From Camillea tinctor (lineage: Eukaryota > Ascomycota > Sordariomycetes > Xylariales > Xylariaceae): DNA of 64,000 nt. Under the pieces are notes generated by a model. The model was not told where the DNA came from. It did not search any database and worked only from the letters and a program-made list of their open reading frames with translations. The stretch covers positions 703,539-767,538 of the forward strand of contig MU394063.1 of the NCBI GenBank assembly GCA_022578605.1, read 5' to 3'. How positions within the stretch are numbered: position 1 is the first letter of the stretch; the number at the start of each line of letters is the position of its first letter. The translations under genes were made by a program, and so were the position numbers. This document shows positions 26,004 through 38,445 of this stretch, in pieces.

Positions 26004-26837
26004 GTCCTTGCCGGCCGCAGCCGAAGTCGTGAATTTGGGAATGATAAGGAAGGGTTATTTTGGATCGTGACTTGTGCGAATATTAAGTACCTAAGTAGGC
26101 AAGACGTAAAGTTATCGGTAGATACCTACTATGTACACAGTAGGATGAATGGGTGATCGATGTCAGCTACAATTAATTCATGCGGGGGGTGGAAAACGCG
26201 GTATGTTGTATGATGGAAAGGTGTTGTCGCGTCTTCACACAATTCACATCGCGCCGTAAAAGAGGAAGAAAAAGTTAAAGTTGCAAAAGTTGGCGGCAGT
26301 TGAAAGTTATATTACACTAGGTTAGGTTAGTGCACTACTATCTACCTACAGCAACTACTTAGTATGCAAGTACCCTGATGCGGGGCTGATAGCTTAGCTA
26401 CTAGGTAACCTGTCGCATGGCATGTCTTAGGTTACCACGTGGATAAGTACCTAACCTAGATAGATAGCTAGCATCTACACCTTACATCATGCACGAGACT
26501 GTCTATATGAACTTATGCATCTGCTGTTAGATAGGCGAACATTGCACAACTACATGTAGAGATGATTTCATCTCTTTTCATCTTTAATGCTAGCCCCTAA
26601 GAAATCAAGTGGACCAACGAGAGCTCAGCTTAGAACCGCCCTAGGATTGAAATCTACATTCTATTCATACACTTATACACCTGAAGGTATCGTACTTCTA
26701 GAATCCTGTTTTATAAATACCCATGCACATGAACATCTCGCGTCACCCTTTTTTCAAGGCCCCTCGGGGGGGAGGATTTAGAATTTTAAAGGGGCATATT
26801 TAACACCTACCACACTCAAAAAAACATGTCGGGATGT
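26004..26837. other. Intergenic region upstream of the coilin-like gene
   Basis: Two minus-strand genes flank this gap, so it carries the promoter of the coilin-like gene and the 3' end of the riboflavin gene. It is rich in TAGGT/ACCTA words (for example 26320-26470) but shows no gene. Confidence 0.5.
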
Positions 26838-28111
26838 CTAGCTACCCATCTCCAGCATGTGACCCATCTTCTCGATCTATATAATTCATGGCCATCATCC
26901 GTTAGTTTGAGTGATGAATGTTGAAAATGGATACGGAGGGAATAGCTCACCTTGGTCTTCAAATAGCCTTCCATCTCCCTGCTCTTAAAACCGCCTTTGC
27001 CTTTCCAACTCAAAGGCACCATACGTACACGCTCTGTCACCCGGATCTCTCGGTTGGGTCCTTCGACCGCCCTAATCTTGTCGGGGTTGTTTGTCAACAA
27101 CCTCACTTCTTTCTGCCCTAGGTCAAGCAGCATGGCTGTCGCTAAGCCATAACTGCGTGCATCAGCTGGATGTCGCAGTATCAGGTTAGCCTCGACCGTA
27201 TCCGATCCGAGATCCTGCAGGTTGTACGCTTTTAGCTTCTCGCCTAGCCCGATGCCCCGGCCTTCTTGCCGCAGGTATATGATAATGCCCCCGTTGGTGG
27301 CCGACGGCAGAGACATCAGCCGGGCGGCCTCGTCCAGCTGCTCGCCGCAGTCGCAGCGCGCAGACCAGGCCGTCTCGCCGGTATAACATTCCGAGTGTAT
27401 GCGCACCAGCGGGGCATCGCTGGAAACAGGGGCCGTGCCAGTCGATGCCTCGGCCGGTCCCATCATACCGCTTTTCATCCGGCCAGGGTATAGGCGTCCT
27501 GTGTATGCACCTCGGACCATTCGGTCCATCTCGGTCTCTCCTTCTCTAGGCGCGTCGAGCGACTTGCTTCTGATGTGATTGCCAAACACAATGGCTAGGT
27601 GCTCCTTATTGTCGGCGGAATTGGTGTAAAGATGTAGGAACATCTCGGTGCCCGCCACGGTGGGGATGCGGGCGCGGACGATGCATTGGACTTCGGGCAG
27701 AGTCTCGAGCAGACGTGGTCGCTTGGTACCGCAGCCGCCGGAAGGTATAGAAGAGTCTACGGGAACGCCGCGGGGCTCGGCAGTAGGTGTTGCTGTGCCA
27801 GGAGTAGATGGCGGGGTAAAAGCGGGCGACAATAAAGAGGGTGGAGGGGGTTGGCTCTGATCGGCGGGATTCGATGCTGCAGAGGACGATGGAGTCGAGG
27901 AGGGGTCTGAAGTATGAGGGCGAGGGAAAGGCGATAGAGAGAATTCGCCGTTGCCACCGGTTCGTGATGGTGGTTGGACGTCATCGTAGTCCGGTGCGGG
28001 CCGTGATCGCGGGGAGTAAAACGACGGCAGATCTTCAGTCACTTGCAGTGCTTGACCATGAGGCGGCGGCTTGCCGTCTACAGGCGCCGCCTGAGGTTCC
28101 GAAGCTGACAT
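26838..28111 (-). CDS. RIB1: GTP cyclohydrolase II (riboflavin biosynthesis)
   Basis: This enzyme catalyses the first committed step of riboflavin synthesis, opening GTP to the diaminopyrimidine with loss of formate and pyrophosphate; it is cytosolic. Exons are 28111-26951 and 26876-26838 (intron 74 bp), giving 399 residues. The catalytic zinc ligands are Cys242, Cys253 and Cys255 in [29 protein letters not shown] (281-289) and [14 protein letters not shown] follow, then the TNNPDK block. The first ~130 residues are Pro/Ser/Thr-rich and probably disordered, as in other fungal homologues. The last exon encodes only [12 protein letters not shown], which matches the usual C-terminal KxGHxL end of the family. 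Reading through the intron instead gives a false 431-residue tail. RIB1 is the yeast name. Confidence 0.93.
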
Positions 28112-30588
28112 GTTTCAACAACAATTTTTATTTATTCTAGTCAAAGACAATAAACGTAAAAATAACGGGTGGTTCTTGATTAATAACGAAGAAAAAAAAT
28201 AATAACGAAAGAAGAATAACAATATGTGTTAGTAATGTAACTTTGAGAGTGGGAGAAAAAAAAATAGCTAAAGGTAGAAAGATGAGATACTATTGTATGT
28301 AGGTACGGAAGGCCGGTAATAGGTGGTACCTACCTAACCTAGGTACATGTACATTTGCATACCTAATGTACTAAGCCAAGTTACTAGTCATGCAGCAACA
28401 ACCATATAATTCCGGAAAGACCGGGGAATACAGCGGAGAGTAGGTACTACTAGTACTACTACCTATGGACATCCATACTACCTACATAACCTAGGTACAT
28501 AGTATATATAAGCACTTACCTAATGCTAAACTAGGTTAGTCATCAACATGCTCGCGGGCGATCCCATTAGTTAGTTAGCTTTTATTTGAAAACTTAAAGC
28601 CGCACCACGTACAAATAGTGTTTGTCTGGATATTTGTACATATAGGATATGTACTTACATGGAGCAAACATGTAGAAAGAAGGGTAAGGTCCACTTTCTT
28701 TTCATGCTCGATGCTGAGCTTAAAAGTTAGTAATCTTTCTGTCTCTGTAAGCATGACCGTATGTGTAACTCATTGGCGTCATTTTGGCAGTACCATTGAT
28801 CTAACGGCCTAGGTTAACAGCTTAGGTTAGGTTAGGTAGATAAGATAAGCTATTTCGATATCGGCAATCCACTGCTAGCTAGCCACATTTCTGAAGGCTG
28901 TGCTACTGTGGCTAGCATGGGTATTTTAGTTATTTTCTTCAGACGATTAGCCAGTGAGAACTTAGACAATTACACCCTTTTCGCCCATACATTATCTCTG
29001 CGTAGCACATAAATACAATCCACATAGTAAGCCCCATCCTATGCATCTAAGGTATATATTTGTAGGGTATGGATATGCTACTTATTATGTGCTTTACTAT
29101 CTATGCATACTCATGGAAATACAATAGGTTATGTGGATGATGAAGCGTTATCTTTCATAGGTTATTGCTCACTCCTCAATGCTCATGTTGAGTTGAAACT
29201 TTACCGCTTATACAATTTTTTCTTCCCCTTCTCGATCGCTGAAAAAGAAAAGTCTTAGGTATAGAAATATGACAGTCGATTGATAGGAAAGTCTGTATGC
29301 TGTCTCGGAAAAAAAACCGGGTTTGAAAACAGTTGACATATGGTTTCTGACTACATCCCAAGATATCGCCCGTAACTGAACTGATTATAAGCCATATTAA
29401 ATATAATAAGCTGACAGGAGCGTGTAGGTCAGAGTCCTGAACAAGGGTCTGCAAGACAGTCTGATGCGCGTGGCACAAGCCATGAGAGAAATGGTCTCTA
29501 AGCTAATTGAACTTGATTCTAGACTGTTTCCCTCTCTTATTTCTCTTTGTTTCCATCTTCTCTCTCTTTCTAGGTGAGTTTGACAAGGAGGCAGTGTGAT
29601 ATCTCCTTTTTTTATTCTCTCGACATGACCACAATCCTGAGACACTCCCTCGCAACTTGACCCAGGATTTGTCAAAAGCAGTGGACCACAGGCAACGTAG
29701 CAAACTCTTTCATTTCAGTACTTATCAGTTCTGGGTTATCTTTTGGGTATCTGTCATGCTTATAGAGTGGACAGCCCTGCTCAAAAAGGTAAACGACAAT
29801 GGAGGATGATTAACCTGCGAAACATCGCTATGCATACTCAATTTGATGTCTAGGTCTGTATCAGCCCTTTAAGTGACCCATAATGGGTCAAATCCACTGC
29901 ATGTGAGTTATTAGAGAGACAGACTATCCTTAATGCTACGTTTACTGGTTGCGAGCGAAACAGCCAGCCAGTAACCTAGTTTATCAATTCCCAGTTGGGA
30001 TCGTATGAGAGTCTTCCCAGCGCGGATGCGATTGGCTGCTTAAGATCTGCAACTATGTATAAGAGGCTGTGAGTCTCTTGACAGGTTTGCGTGGCGTCTG
30101 TGCTCTTAATGACATTCCTGGCTTACTACTTTAATTTCCGCCCCTGACATCAACGCTCGGGAGCCGGCAACTTACGAGATAAGTAGATCTCGGTTTCATG
30201 TTTAGATGATTAAGCGACTCCGACTTCTACGGTCTTGGCGAACCCGATGTTTCAACTGATCTCATCGCCCCTAGCCCCCCTTTCCGGCTAGTTTGGTTGG
30301 CCTTGCTCACAAGCTTTTACCCGCCTTAAGGCTCGGGTCTTGTCATAGCCTTGGCATTGACGTCTCATCGGTATTCAGATCGTCCTTGAGAATGTGGGGG
30401 TTACGGCTTTCGAACGTGCGGCTCTATAATGTGGATATTGTCGATGGTACCATTCATTGCGTGGAACCGGCTGCTTTCATAACTATTAAAGACCGCTTGG
30501 CACTCCCGTTTCCCTGGCCTTTGTTTCCGGGAATGATGACAACAAACTATCTATCTTGAGGTAGAGCCTCTACTAAAGCTCAGTGTCC
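28112..30588. other. Intergenic region with dense TAGGT/ACCTA words
   Basis: No gene can be supported over about 2.5 kb. The left part (28300-28560) and the stretch near 28805-28845 are crowded with ACCTAGGT, TAGGTACC and tandem TAGGT words. The right part (29200-30580) is ordinary. A frame at 30293-30559 has no motif and probably belongs to the leader of the next gene. Minus-strand frames at 29176-29703 overlap and are not convincing. Confidence 0.5.
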
Positions 30589-31682
30589 ATGTCGTTTTTT
30601 GAAGGATCATCCGTCGAAGGACCGGCCCCCGAGGGGTTATCCGTCGCTGAGACCGAGAAGCTTAAGGCCACTTGCGAATCCGTCGGCGAGGGCTTCCCAG
30701 ACATTGCAGGCATTGGGGTCATGGTCTCATTTGCCGGTCAGGCCTTTCTCTCGCTAGCTATCACCACATACGTATTCTTGTTATCTCGGAGCGGGAGCCT
30801 CGAAATCGAGCATGAGAAGGGAACAGAGTTATACAGGCGTCAAAGGAAACGACTGAAGGCTTTCTCACAGATGCTTATGGTGGGAAACGATTCCCAAATG
30901 TTACTGGGTATTGCCTACATGATTACGATATGGACCAAGCAGGACAATATCGGAGTTTATCATTTAAGACTAGCCTTCGACACAGTGAGCCTCGTTGGGT
31001 ACGTTGCCCCTCTCATTCATGTTGCACTTGTTGAATTAGTACCGCGTATGCTTCCTTTTAACTAACATGTGCTACCGCATATAGTGTTTCGAGCATTGTG
31101 GCCGTTGTATGGACCACCTTCTGCCACAAAAAGCTGGGCCAGCCTCCACATCGGTTATCCCTACGTTACATTGCCACGTATATTTATGCTATCTTTTTCT
31201 TTGCTCTCACCATCGTCCTTATCACTCACCTTCTGAAATGGAATGAAACTTCCCTTGAGCCTGGATTTTGCTATGAGACGCGTGGCACTTCAGATGCTGG
31301 CACCGAGGCACCTGACACCGAGATATTCTACGCTGCTGTAACCGGAATTTCACTTCAGGGTTTCATGATTACGGCTCTCTTCGGTGGCCAAAAATTGAGG
31401 AAACCGCTTGTCATCTCCGCCATCTTGCAATTTATTCTGCACGCCTATATGATGGTGACAGTGAGAGAAGCCAATCAACCTCTGCTGGAGGGCACTGAGA
31501 GGGAGGATGCTTGGGACTTTGGACAAACCACAGCTTTAGCTTTGCTCGGCTTGTCTTCGGTTGAGGTTGGAAAGCGTGCTTGGAGATATTGGCAATGGAG
31601 TCAAGAATCGGACAACAGAGTCATAGAAGAAGGTCGACAAATGAAATTTGCTGGTTATGAGCAGTCGATATACAGCGTCTGA
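30589..31682 (+). CDS. Seven-helix integral membrane protein, function unknown
   Basis: Exons 30589-30998 and 31085-31682 (intron 86 bp, phase 2) give 335 residues. After a polar N-terminus of about 45 residues I count about seven hydrophobic segments. The clearest are IAGIGVMVSFAGQAFLSLAI, MLLGIAYMITIW, LVGVSSIVAVVWTTFC, YIYAIFFFALTIVLITHLL, FYAAVTGISLQGFMITALF, PLVISAILQFILHAYMM and ALALLGLSSVEVG. A charged loop with RRQRKRLK follows helix 1. The protein resembles uncharacterised fungal multi-pass proteins that often sit beside secondary-metabolism or transporter genes. I cannot name a function or a substrate. ATG 30589 is the first ATG in frame; an earlier GTG is not needed. Confidence 0.8.
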
Positions 31683-33281
31683 CAGGTCCTTTGGAATAGA
31701 TTTCCACTCAACAGCATATCACCAATATTTCAACATAACCCATAATCGATATAGGAAGCATGGCTGGTCTATGTATATTTGCGCTAAGAGGTTATCTACG
31801 CATTAAACGGAGCAGTACTGACTGAGTGTTAGGACAACGACGGGAATGACGATACAAGATGGAACTACTAGCAAAGAACAAGAAAACTGAAATAGGGAAT
31901 TTTAATATTATAATTCGTGGATATGTTTCATGATTATTATTTCAGTTCAGATTTTACATATGAATAAAATTAGAAGATAATGTTTAATGTTATCCTGATG
32001 AGTTAAGAACCAAGCCGTTCTAGTAGACATGGTAGAAAGCAGCTAGTGTATATAAATGTATGTCAATTATGCGATCGAAGTGAGCAACTTCAGGTCCAAC
32101 AGGTCCAGTCGATGGGTCAATGTGAGAATATCTGGTGATCTGTGACAGCATGTGAATAAGGATGCCGACGTCTGGAACGGCAGTGGTCAACGATACTCCA
32201 TTATTTCGGATGCCGAGTTAGATGAAGGTAGGTAATAGGGAGTCTGACTTAGTTACTGAAATATACTAATAATGCCTTGTTATTTCGATCCAGAGCATAT
32301 TGAAGCCCATGTAACGGGTACTTGGTATATAATAGTTGCTTTAAGCAATAGTTGTACTTAAACAAGGCTAGGCCATAGGGAGATACATTATAGACTTGAA
32401 AAAGTCACATGGTTTTTCACCTATATATTTCGCCGCGAGGGGGTTCATTGCGTTCAGATCTAGTGTTCCCCAATGTAGAACCAATCCTCTGTTATATCTA
32501 GTTACTAATAGATATCCTGACTATCTACGTAGGAAATTCTCTCGGTTTGGAGAGTGGTGAAGTATTTAATAACTCAAATGCTTACGTTAAATGTCTCAAT
32601 AGACCAAGATATATGGATTCGAAGGTTACTGAGTCTAGAAGAGAGGTTACTCAACGCAATCTTGCTATTCCTTGTCATAAGTATTATAATATCGATTACA
32701 AGTTGTTTACGTATACGATACACTACTATGCTAGGTAGGTAACCTTATAACTACAACATTATCTTGATTCTTTTGCACTGGAATCTTGGCACTGGAAAAC
32801 CGGGGCCGGGGCCGAATTCTTTCCTAAAACAGAAAGCTAGACAACGCTAATCGAGATTGATAAACATGGGGCAACAATTGTTTAGTTTATCTCATTAATC
32901 ATTCATGATCGGCAATTGAGGGCTATCTCCAACGTAACTTGGCTAGGTTATCGTCCTTTGAAATGACCAACCCCACCCCAGATATGTACAAGGTAACATG
33001 TGGCATAAAGCGGATGAGGGGGGCAAGGATTGGAGATGGTATACGATAAGTGTCTTAGTTCTGTGTCCCCCAATGTTCCAGATGCTACGAATGATAGCGA
33101 GATCCACAGGGTGACGACCGTAGTCCCGGTTATCACCGTAGTTCAGATAACGGAAGGAGAGGTGAGGGGACCCCTATTTATAAGATTATGACACCTACGT
33201 GAGGATTGTTCTGTCGTATTTCCTGCTTTATCTTACCCCGTGTATCAACTTTGGCTTCACGACAAGTCGATCTCCTTTTCC
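31683..33281. other. Intergenic region
   Basis: Between two plus-strand genes. I see moderately AT-rich sequence and a GGGGCCGG duplication near 32801-32813, but no coding region. Small overlapping frames near 32547-32742 are not supported. Confidence 0.5.
33175..33184 (+). promoter_or_regulatory. TATA-like box of the OPT transporter gene
   Basis: TATTTATAAG lies about 100 bp before the ATG at 33282 and after a purine-rich stretch. It fits a fungal core promoter by position and sequence only. Confidence 0.4.
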
Positions 33282-35890
33282 ATGGCGTCTGATAGTGACA
33301 AGAAGACCAGTGATGAGTTGCCGGTCGAATCTAAAGTCGCATCAGGCTTCGTAACTAACCATGATGTTGACATAACGAGCGGACACCTGACTGAGCTTGA
33401 AGTAGATATAAGTCGAATCCTTTCTAAAGCGGAAGAAGAAGGGGATTGGGATGCCGACACCAGTCCTTTTCCCGCTGTACGAGCGGTAGTACCGGAGACA
33501 GACGATCCTGGAATTCCAGTCAATACGTTTAGGGCCTGGCTTTTAGGTATTGTAAGAGAATCCCATGCGCCTATATTGACCTTTGAACATCTGTTAAAAC
33601 CTACAAGCTTTTTGTATTCGTGGGCGCGGGTGTCAACCAGTTCTTTTCTCTCCGTTACCCGGGAATTCATATTGTGTCCCTTGTCGCAGAATTACTGGCT
33701 TTCCCCCTCGGAGTCGCAATTGCAAAGATTCTACCTATTAGTCGCTTTAATCCAGATCATCATTTTAACGTAAAGGAACATGCATTGGTCACTATCATGA
33801 GCAATGTCTCTTTTGGCTTTGGGTCCGCCGACGCGACAAACCTCATTCAAGCAGCCAGGTTCTATGGCTTCGAGATGCCAACCGGGCTCTCAGTCATGGC
33901 GGTTATCTGCTGCCAGCTATGTGGTTATGGTATTGCTGGCCTCTGTAGCGCGTTGCTTGTCCAGCCGGCTACTATGATCTGGCCCGGCGTGCTTGGAAAC
34001 GTGGCTTTGCTGAGTTCCCTCCACTCCCGAGCTAACGCAATGGCAGATGGATGGCGGATTACACGTATTAAGTTTTTCATGGTTGTGTGCTTCATTGCAT
34101 TCGTCTGGTATTGGTTCCCCGGCCTGATCTTCACTGGGCTAAGTTACTTCACTTGGATCTGTTGGATTGCCCCAACCAATATAGCAGTTAATCAAGTCTT
34201 CGGTATGGTTACGGGACTAGGCTTATTTCCGCTAACCTTCGACTGGTCTATGATTGCGTATAATACGAATCCGCTCCTCAGTCCTCATTGGGCGGCTGTC
34301 AATGTGTTTGCAGGATTCGTTGTTTTCTTTTGGATAATCACGCCTGCCCTCTATTATTCAAATACATGGTTCACATCGTATTTGCCGCTATGTACGGCAG
34401 ATGTCTATGATCGATTTGGAGAGCTTTACGACACGGGAAAGATTATCACCAATAATCTATTCGATGCAGAGAAGTACGCAGCGTACTCGCCACCCTATCT
34501 ACCTGCGACATTTGCCTTCGTGTATGGTCTATCTTTTGCGTCGATTACTAGGTATGTAAAACCCCATAATAGACCAAAAGAAACTGCTGACTTCATGATA
34601 GTGTCCTTACGCATGTCTATTTTTTCCACGGGGATGAAATAAAACATGCACTTAGGGGCTCTCTAAAGCTTGATATCCATGCACGACTCATGAAGACCTA
34701 TCGGAGAGTCCCCTTATACTGGTGGGCTACAATTGTTCTCATAGTGTTCGGAATGAGTATAGCCATGGCTCAGGTATACAACACGGGGTTGCCGGCGTAT
34801 GGAATCGTTCTGGCATTTATAATACCGGCAATCTATATGGTTCCCTGCGGAATGATTCAGGGAGTGACAAATGTCAATGCCAATCAAATCAACGTCTTGT
34901 CGGAGTTTATAGGCGGATACATGTTTCAAGGGCGGCCCATCGCCAACATCCTATTCAAAACCTTGTCAACTGATGTTGTAGGCCAGGGTCTGTACTTCGC
35001 TGCAGATATGAAATTAGGCCATTACCTGAAGATTCCACCGCGAACACTTTTTTTTGCACAGGGGCTTGCAACAGTTCTTGGTGCCCTTACGCAGACAGGT
35101 GTCACTCTAGTAAGATTCTCTTTTCCATCCCTGGATTTTCCCTACATTCCCAAATGAAGATAGCAGCAGCCTTAACGGCACTCCACGATGACTACCATCT
35201 CATTTCTACTGAGCGAGCTTATACGTACTAACTGTTATTGCAGTGGATGCTCGGCAATGTGGATGGTATCTGCGACTCGGATCAGCCCAATGGATTCACT
35301 TGTCCCGTAGGCCGTACCGTGTATAGCAGCTCTGTGATTTGGGGCCTAGTGGGTCCTGGCCGTCTCTACTCCGCTGGCAAAATCTATAGCGGTCTTTTGC
35401 ATTTCTTCTGGATCGGGCTTCTCTTGCCCCCAGTAACCTACTACGCCTGGAAATGGACGCGCAAAGACTTTGTTCGCAAGATTAACTGGCCGTTGATCTT
35501 CGTTGGCACATACAACGTCCCTCCAGCTACTGGCATAAACTACAGTAGCTGGTACATTGTCAATCTTATCTTCAACAAAATAATCTATAAAAGGTTCTAC
35601 GCATGGTGGACTAAGTATAACTATGTCCTTGCTGCGGCACTGGACACAGGGTTAGCAATCAGTGGCATTGTGATCTTCTTCGCCATCAGTTATGGCCCTA
35701 ATATACAATTTCCTGATTGGTGGGGCAACACAGTGTAAGCCTTCTCTCTATTATCTACATTCTCATTGTTCTGAACAATTTCTCTGATATCTATTTTAGG
35801 TGGCAAAATACAGCTGACAACAATGGAGTACCATGGCTGTCAATGCCAGACGTGGGGTATTTTGGACCGGCAAATGGGACTTGGTCATAG
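33282..35890 (+). CDS. OPT-family oligopeptide transporter (Isp4-like)
   Basis: This is a proton-coupled membrane transporter of the oligopeptide transporter family, which takes up small peptides, glutathione or metal chelates. Five exons, 33282-33551, 33608-34551, 34602-35109, 35244-35734 and 35800-35890 (introns 56, 50, 134 and 65 bp), give 767 residues, a normal length. After an acidic N-terminus come FVGAGVNQFFSLRYP, then FNPDHHFNVKEHALVTIMSN, the place of the family NPG motif (here NPD). The conserved HARLMKTYRRVPLYWW follows, then GMIQGVTNVNANQ, KIPPRTLFFAQ (the KIPPR motif) and VDGICDSDQPNGFTCP. Many hydrophobic segments between these fit 12-16 helices. The short last exon ends in GYFGPANGTWS. 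A flavin monooxygenase gene follows downstream on the same strand, so a scavenging link is possible but unproven. Confidence 0.93.
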
Positions 35891-37116
35891 GATATGATCA
35901 AGCATAGTATCATGTATGTCAAGTATTCCCAATGAACATACGCGCGTGTGTAAGCAGTATTGGGGATATTTACATATGTGGAATGAATGTTGTTAAGGTT
36001 TTTCAGCCATATTTATGTATGTTGTTCTAGCAAAAACCCTCTTTATCTGATAATGTCACCAAATGACCTGATTCCGGATAAAATGTCTAAGAGGCAGTCT
36101 AAGTTGGAAAAGCTCTGGACTATTTACTCAAATTCTAACAACTGGTACATTATAACGACATAATATAGCTATCAAATCTTTTCATTAGAGTAAGAAGATT
36201 GTGCGGGCAAAAGATGAAGTATATTAGTCCAGGAGAAAGCCTGCGGTGGGCGCAAGTCCGCTAAATATATACATGTAGTGTAGCACTATATAGCGGGGTG
36301 GTAACCCCATACTCCAACACTTTAACAGCGTTTTCAAATCTAAGAAATAATAGTATATGTGCTCAATAGATCAAGCCTGTAATGTACCTATTAGAAGCAC
36401 AATATAGATATGACTACCGACACTTTCGATGAGTCAAGATAACATAAATAGGTTATACGCTTTAGGTGATGTGTATTCTTGACATCTTGACAACACTTAT
36501 TTCATGGATCCTGGTTCGAGGAAGTCGAAAAGAGATCTTTCAGGTTACTCTAATTTGTTGGCGCAAGACCCGATGTACATAATATAGTAATATAGGACCG
36601 TATAGTAAACTAGTAACCCCGTGTTATAATACTATTGGATCAAGTGACAGCTTATTCATCTGTGTATAATGGTTTTAACCCTTGCATTCTTAAATTTAGT
36701 AAAGCGTAACGTTATTTCAAAGGGACGTTGAATGAAGATGAGATGTATCAATACGTCACTATCACTAAGTGAATGATGATAAACGAGGAGGGAGTGCTTC
36801 CTAAGCCGTCAAAGTCGCGTAATGCTCATCGACAAATCAGAATGCAATATTGGAATGTCGTGATCGAGGCCAGTAGTGCATTTGTAATCACCAATCCAGA
36901 ACTTACCAAGAATGAGGACCTAATGTTATTATAAATGATTTGCATGGCCCTAATAGTCATTTCCATGTTCAGACTTTTCAATCACGGTGACCTTACTTTG
37001 TCCTTCATACAGCAGTATACACCGACATTGATATAATTTACACAGCTATTCTTCCACATCAGACCAGGGATTTCGAAAAAAAAAATACGTATATACATAT
37101 ATATAAATTATCCATA
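35891..37116. other. Intergenic region between the OPT transporter and monooxygenase
   Basis: This is an AT-leaning gap with no gene. It contains one copy (36295-36319) of a 25-base motif that recurs upstream of the PsiD-like gene, and an alternating TA-rich run (37088-37109) just before the monooxygenase ATG. Confidence 0.5.
36295..36319 (+). repeat. 25-base motif, copy 1 (GGGGTGGTAACCCC...TCCAACA)
   Basis: The motif begins with the near-palindrome GGGGTGGTAACCCC and ends in TCCAACA. A second copy at 58707-58731 differs at one position by my alignment. It lies about 800 bp upstream of the flavin monooxygenase ATG. Read on the minus strand, both copies give LEYGVTTPLY, so a coding relic is an alternative to a regulatory site. 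Confidence 0.7.
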
Positions 37117-38445
37117 ATGCCGCAATCCAAACATCTCCACCTAACCGCCTTTATGCGGCCGGTTAGTTTGCACACTGGGGCATGGAGATACGAGGGTGCC
37201 TATGCGGATGCCAACTTCAACCTTGAACACCTGCAAACCTTCATCCGTAAGCTTGAAGCGGCAAAATTTGATGCATTCTTCATGGCAGACCATTTAGGAG
37301 TATTGAATATGCCAGTCGAGGCGTTGCGACGTAGCCAGACTGTAACCTCGTTTGAGCCCTTCACGCTACTAGCGGCACTCTCGGCCGTGACATCGCGGAT
37401 TGGCTTGGCAGCAACTGCTTCCACCACATACGAAGAACCGTACCATGTAGCCCGGCGCTTCGCATCGCTTGACCACCTCAGCGGCGGCCGTGCTGCCTGG
37501 AATATCGTCACCACTGGAAACCCCGAATCATCACGCAACTTTGGCCGAGACGAGCACTTAGAACATAGCGAGCGTTACAAACGGGCACGCGAATTCTATG
37601 ACGTCGTTACGGGCCTGTGGGATAGCTTCGCAGACGATGCTTTCATCCGCGACCAGCGCACAGGAATATTCTTCGATCCAGATAAGATGCACGTGCTCGA
37701 CCACCGAGGCCCCTCCCTGAGTGTCCGAGGCCCGCTTAATATTGCTCGCCCGGTGCAGGGCTGGCCTGTTATCGTACAAGCCGGTCAGTCTGAACCGGGC
37801 CGGCAACTAGCAGCGGAGACGGCTGAGGTTGTCTTCTGCTCGCCATCTGATCTTGCTGCAGCGAAGACGTTGTATGCTGATATAAAGGGACGTGCGGTAA
37901 CCGCCGGCAGGAACCCGTCACATCTCAGTATCCTACCGGCTGCTTTGATCATTGTTGGTGATACAGTTGATGAGGCCAAGGCTAAAAGACAGAAACTAGA
38001 CAGTCTTGTTCACTATGAGAGTGCCATTGCATCACTCTCTGTTGCCTTGGGTACCGATGCGTCAGGCTTCGACCCTGACGGACCACTACCGACAGATCTA
38101 CCCGAGACTAATGCGAGCAAAACTAGCCGGGCAGGCGTGCTGAAGGTTGCAAAGGAGGAGAAACTAACAGTTCGTCAGCTTGCTCAGCGATACGGAGGGT
38201 ATGCCGGGCTTGCATTTGTGGGAACCCCAGAGACCATTGCCGATGAGATGGCCAGGTGGCTAGCTGAAGAAGGGGCGGATGGGTTTACAGTGGTGTTCCC
38301 TTTCGTACCACAAGGCCTTGACGACGTTACTGAACGGCTTGTACCTGAATTGCAACGCCGCGATCTCTTCCGTCGTGACTACGAGGGGAAGACGTTGCGA
38401 GAACATCTTGGCTTACCAAGACCGGAAAACCGATTCTTTCAATAG
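37117..38445 (+). CDS. Bacterial-type flavin-dependent monooxygenase (NtaA/SnaA/DszA family)
   Basis: This is an intronless gene of 442 residues for a luciferase-like (LLM) monooxygenase. The family uses reduced FMN supplied by a separate reductase to oxidise chelators, sulfur compounds or other small molecules. The diagnostic block LDHLSGGRAAWNIVTTGN lies at about 121-138, and an N-terminal FMADHLGV and an internal GWPVIVQAGQSEPGR are also typical of the NtaA/SnaA/DszA clade. Length is normal for the family and the frame is fully open. Its GC content is clearly higher than the AT-leaning flanks, and it lacks introns while most neighbours have them. Both facts fit acquisition from bacteria, although such genes are widespread in ascomycetes. 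No targeting signal is evident. The true substrate is unknown. Confidence 0.93.
   Translation: MPQSKHLHLTAFMRPVSLHTGAWRYEGAYADANFNLEHLQTFIRKLEAAKFDAFFMADHLGVLNMPVEALRRSQTVTSFEPFTLLAALSAVTSRIGLAATASTTYEEPYHVARRFASLDHLSGGRAAWNIVTTGNPESSRNFGRDEHLEHSERYKRAREFYDVVTGLWDSFADDAFIRDQRTGIFFDPDKMHVLDHRGPSLSVRGPLNIARPVQGWPVIVQAGQSEPGRQLAAETAEVVFCSPSDLAAAKTLYADIKGRAVTAGRNPSHLSILPAALIIVGDTVDEAKAKRQKLDSLVHYESAIASLSVALGTDASGFDPDGPLPTDLPETNASKTSRAGVLKVAKEEKLTVRQLAQRYGGYAGLAFVGTPETIADEMARWLAEEGADGFTVVFPFVPQGLDDVTERLVPELQRRDLFRRDYEGKTLREHLGLPRPENRFFQ

Noticed and set aside
28805..28845. Tandem TTAGGTTAGGTTAGGT resembling telomeric repeat
   Set aside because: The unit is TAGGT, not the fungal TTAGGG, the run is very short and it sits between ordinary genes. 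Part of the general TAGGT/ACCTA excess.
30293..30559. 88-codon frame just upstream of the membrane protein
   Set aside because: No motif, no hydrophobic pattern or signal, and the position fits a 5' leader.
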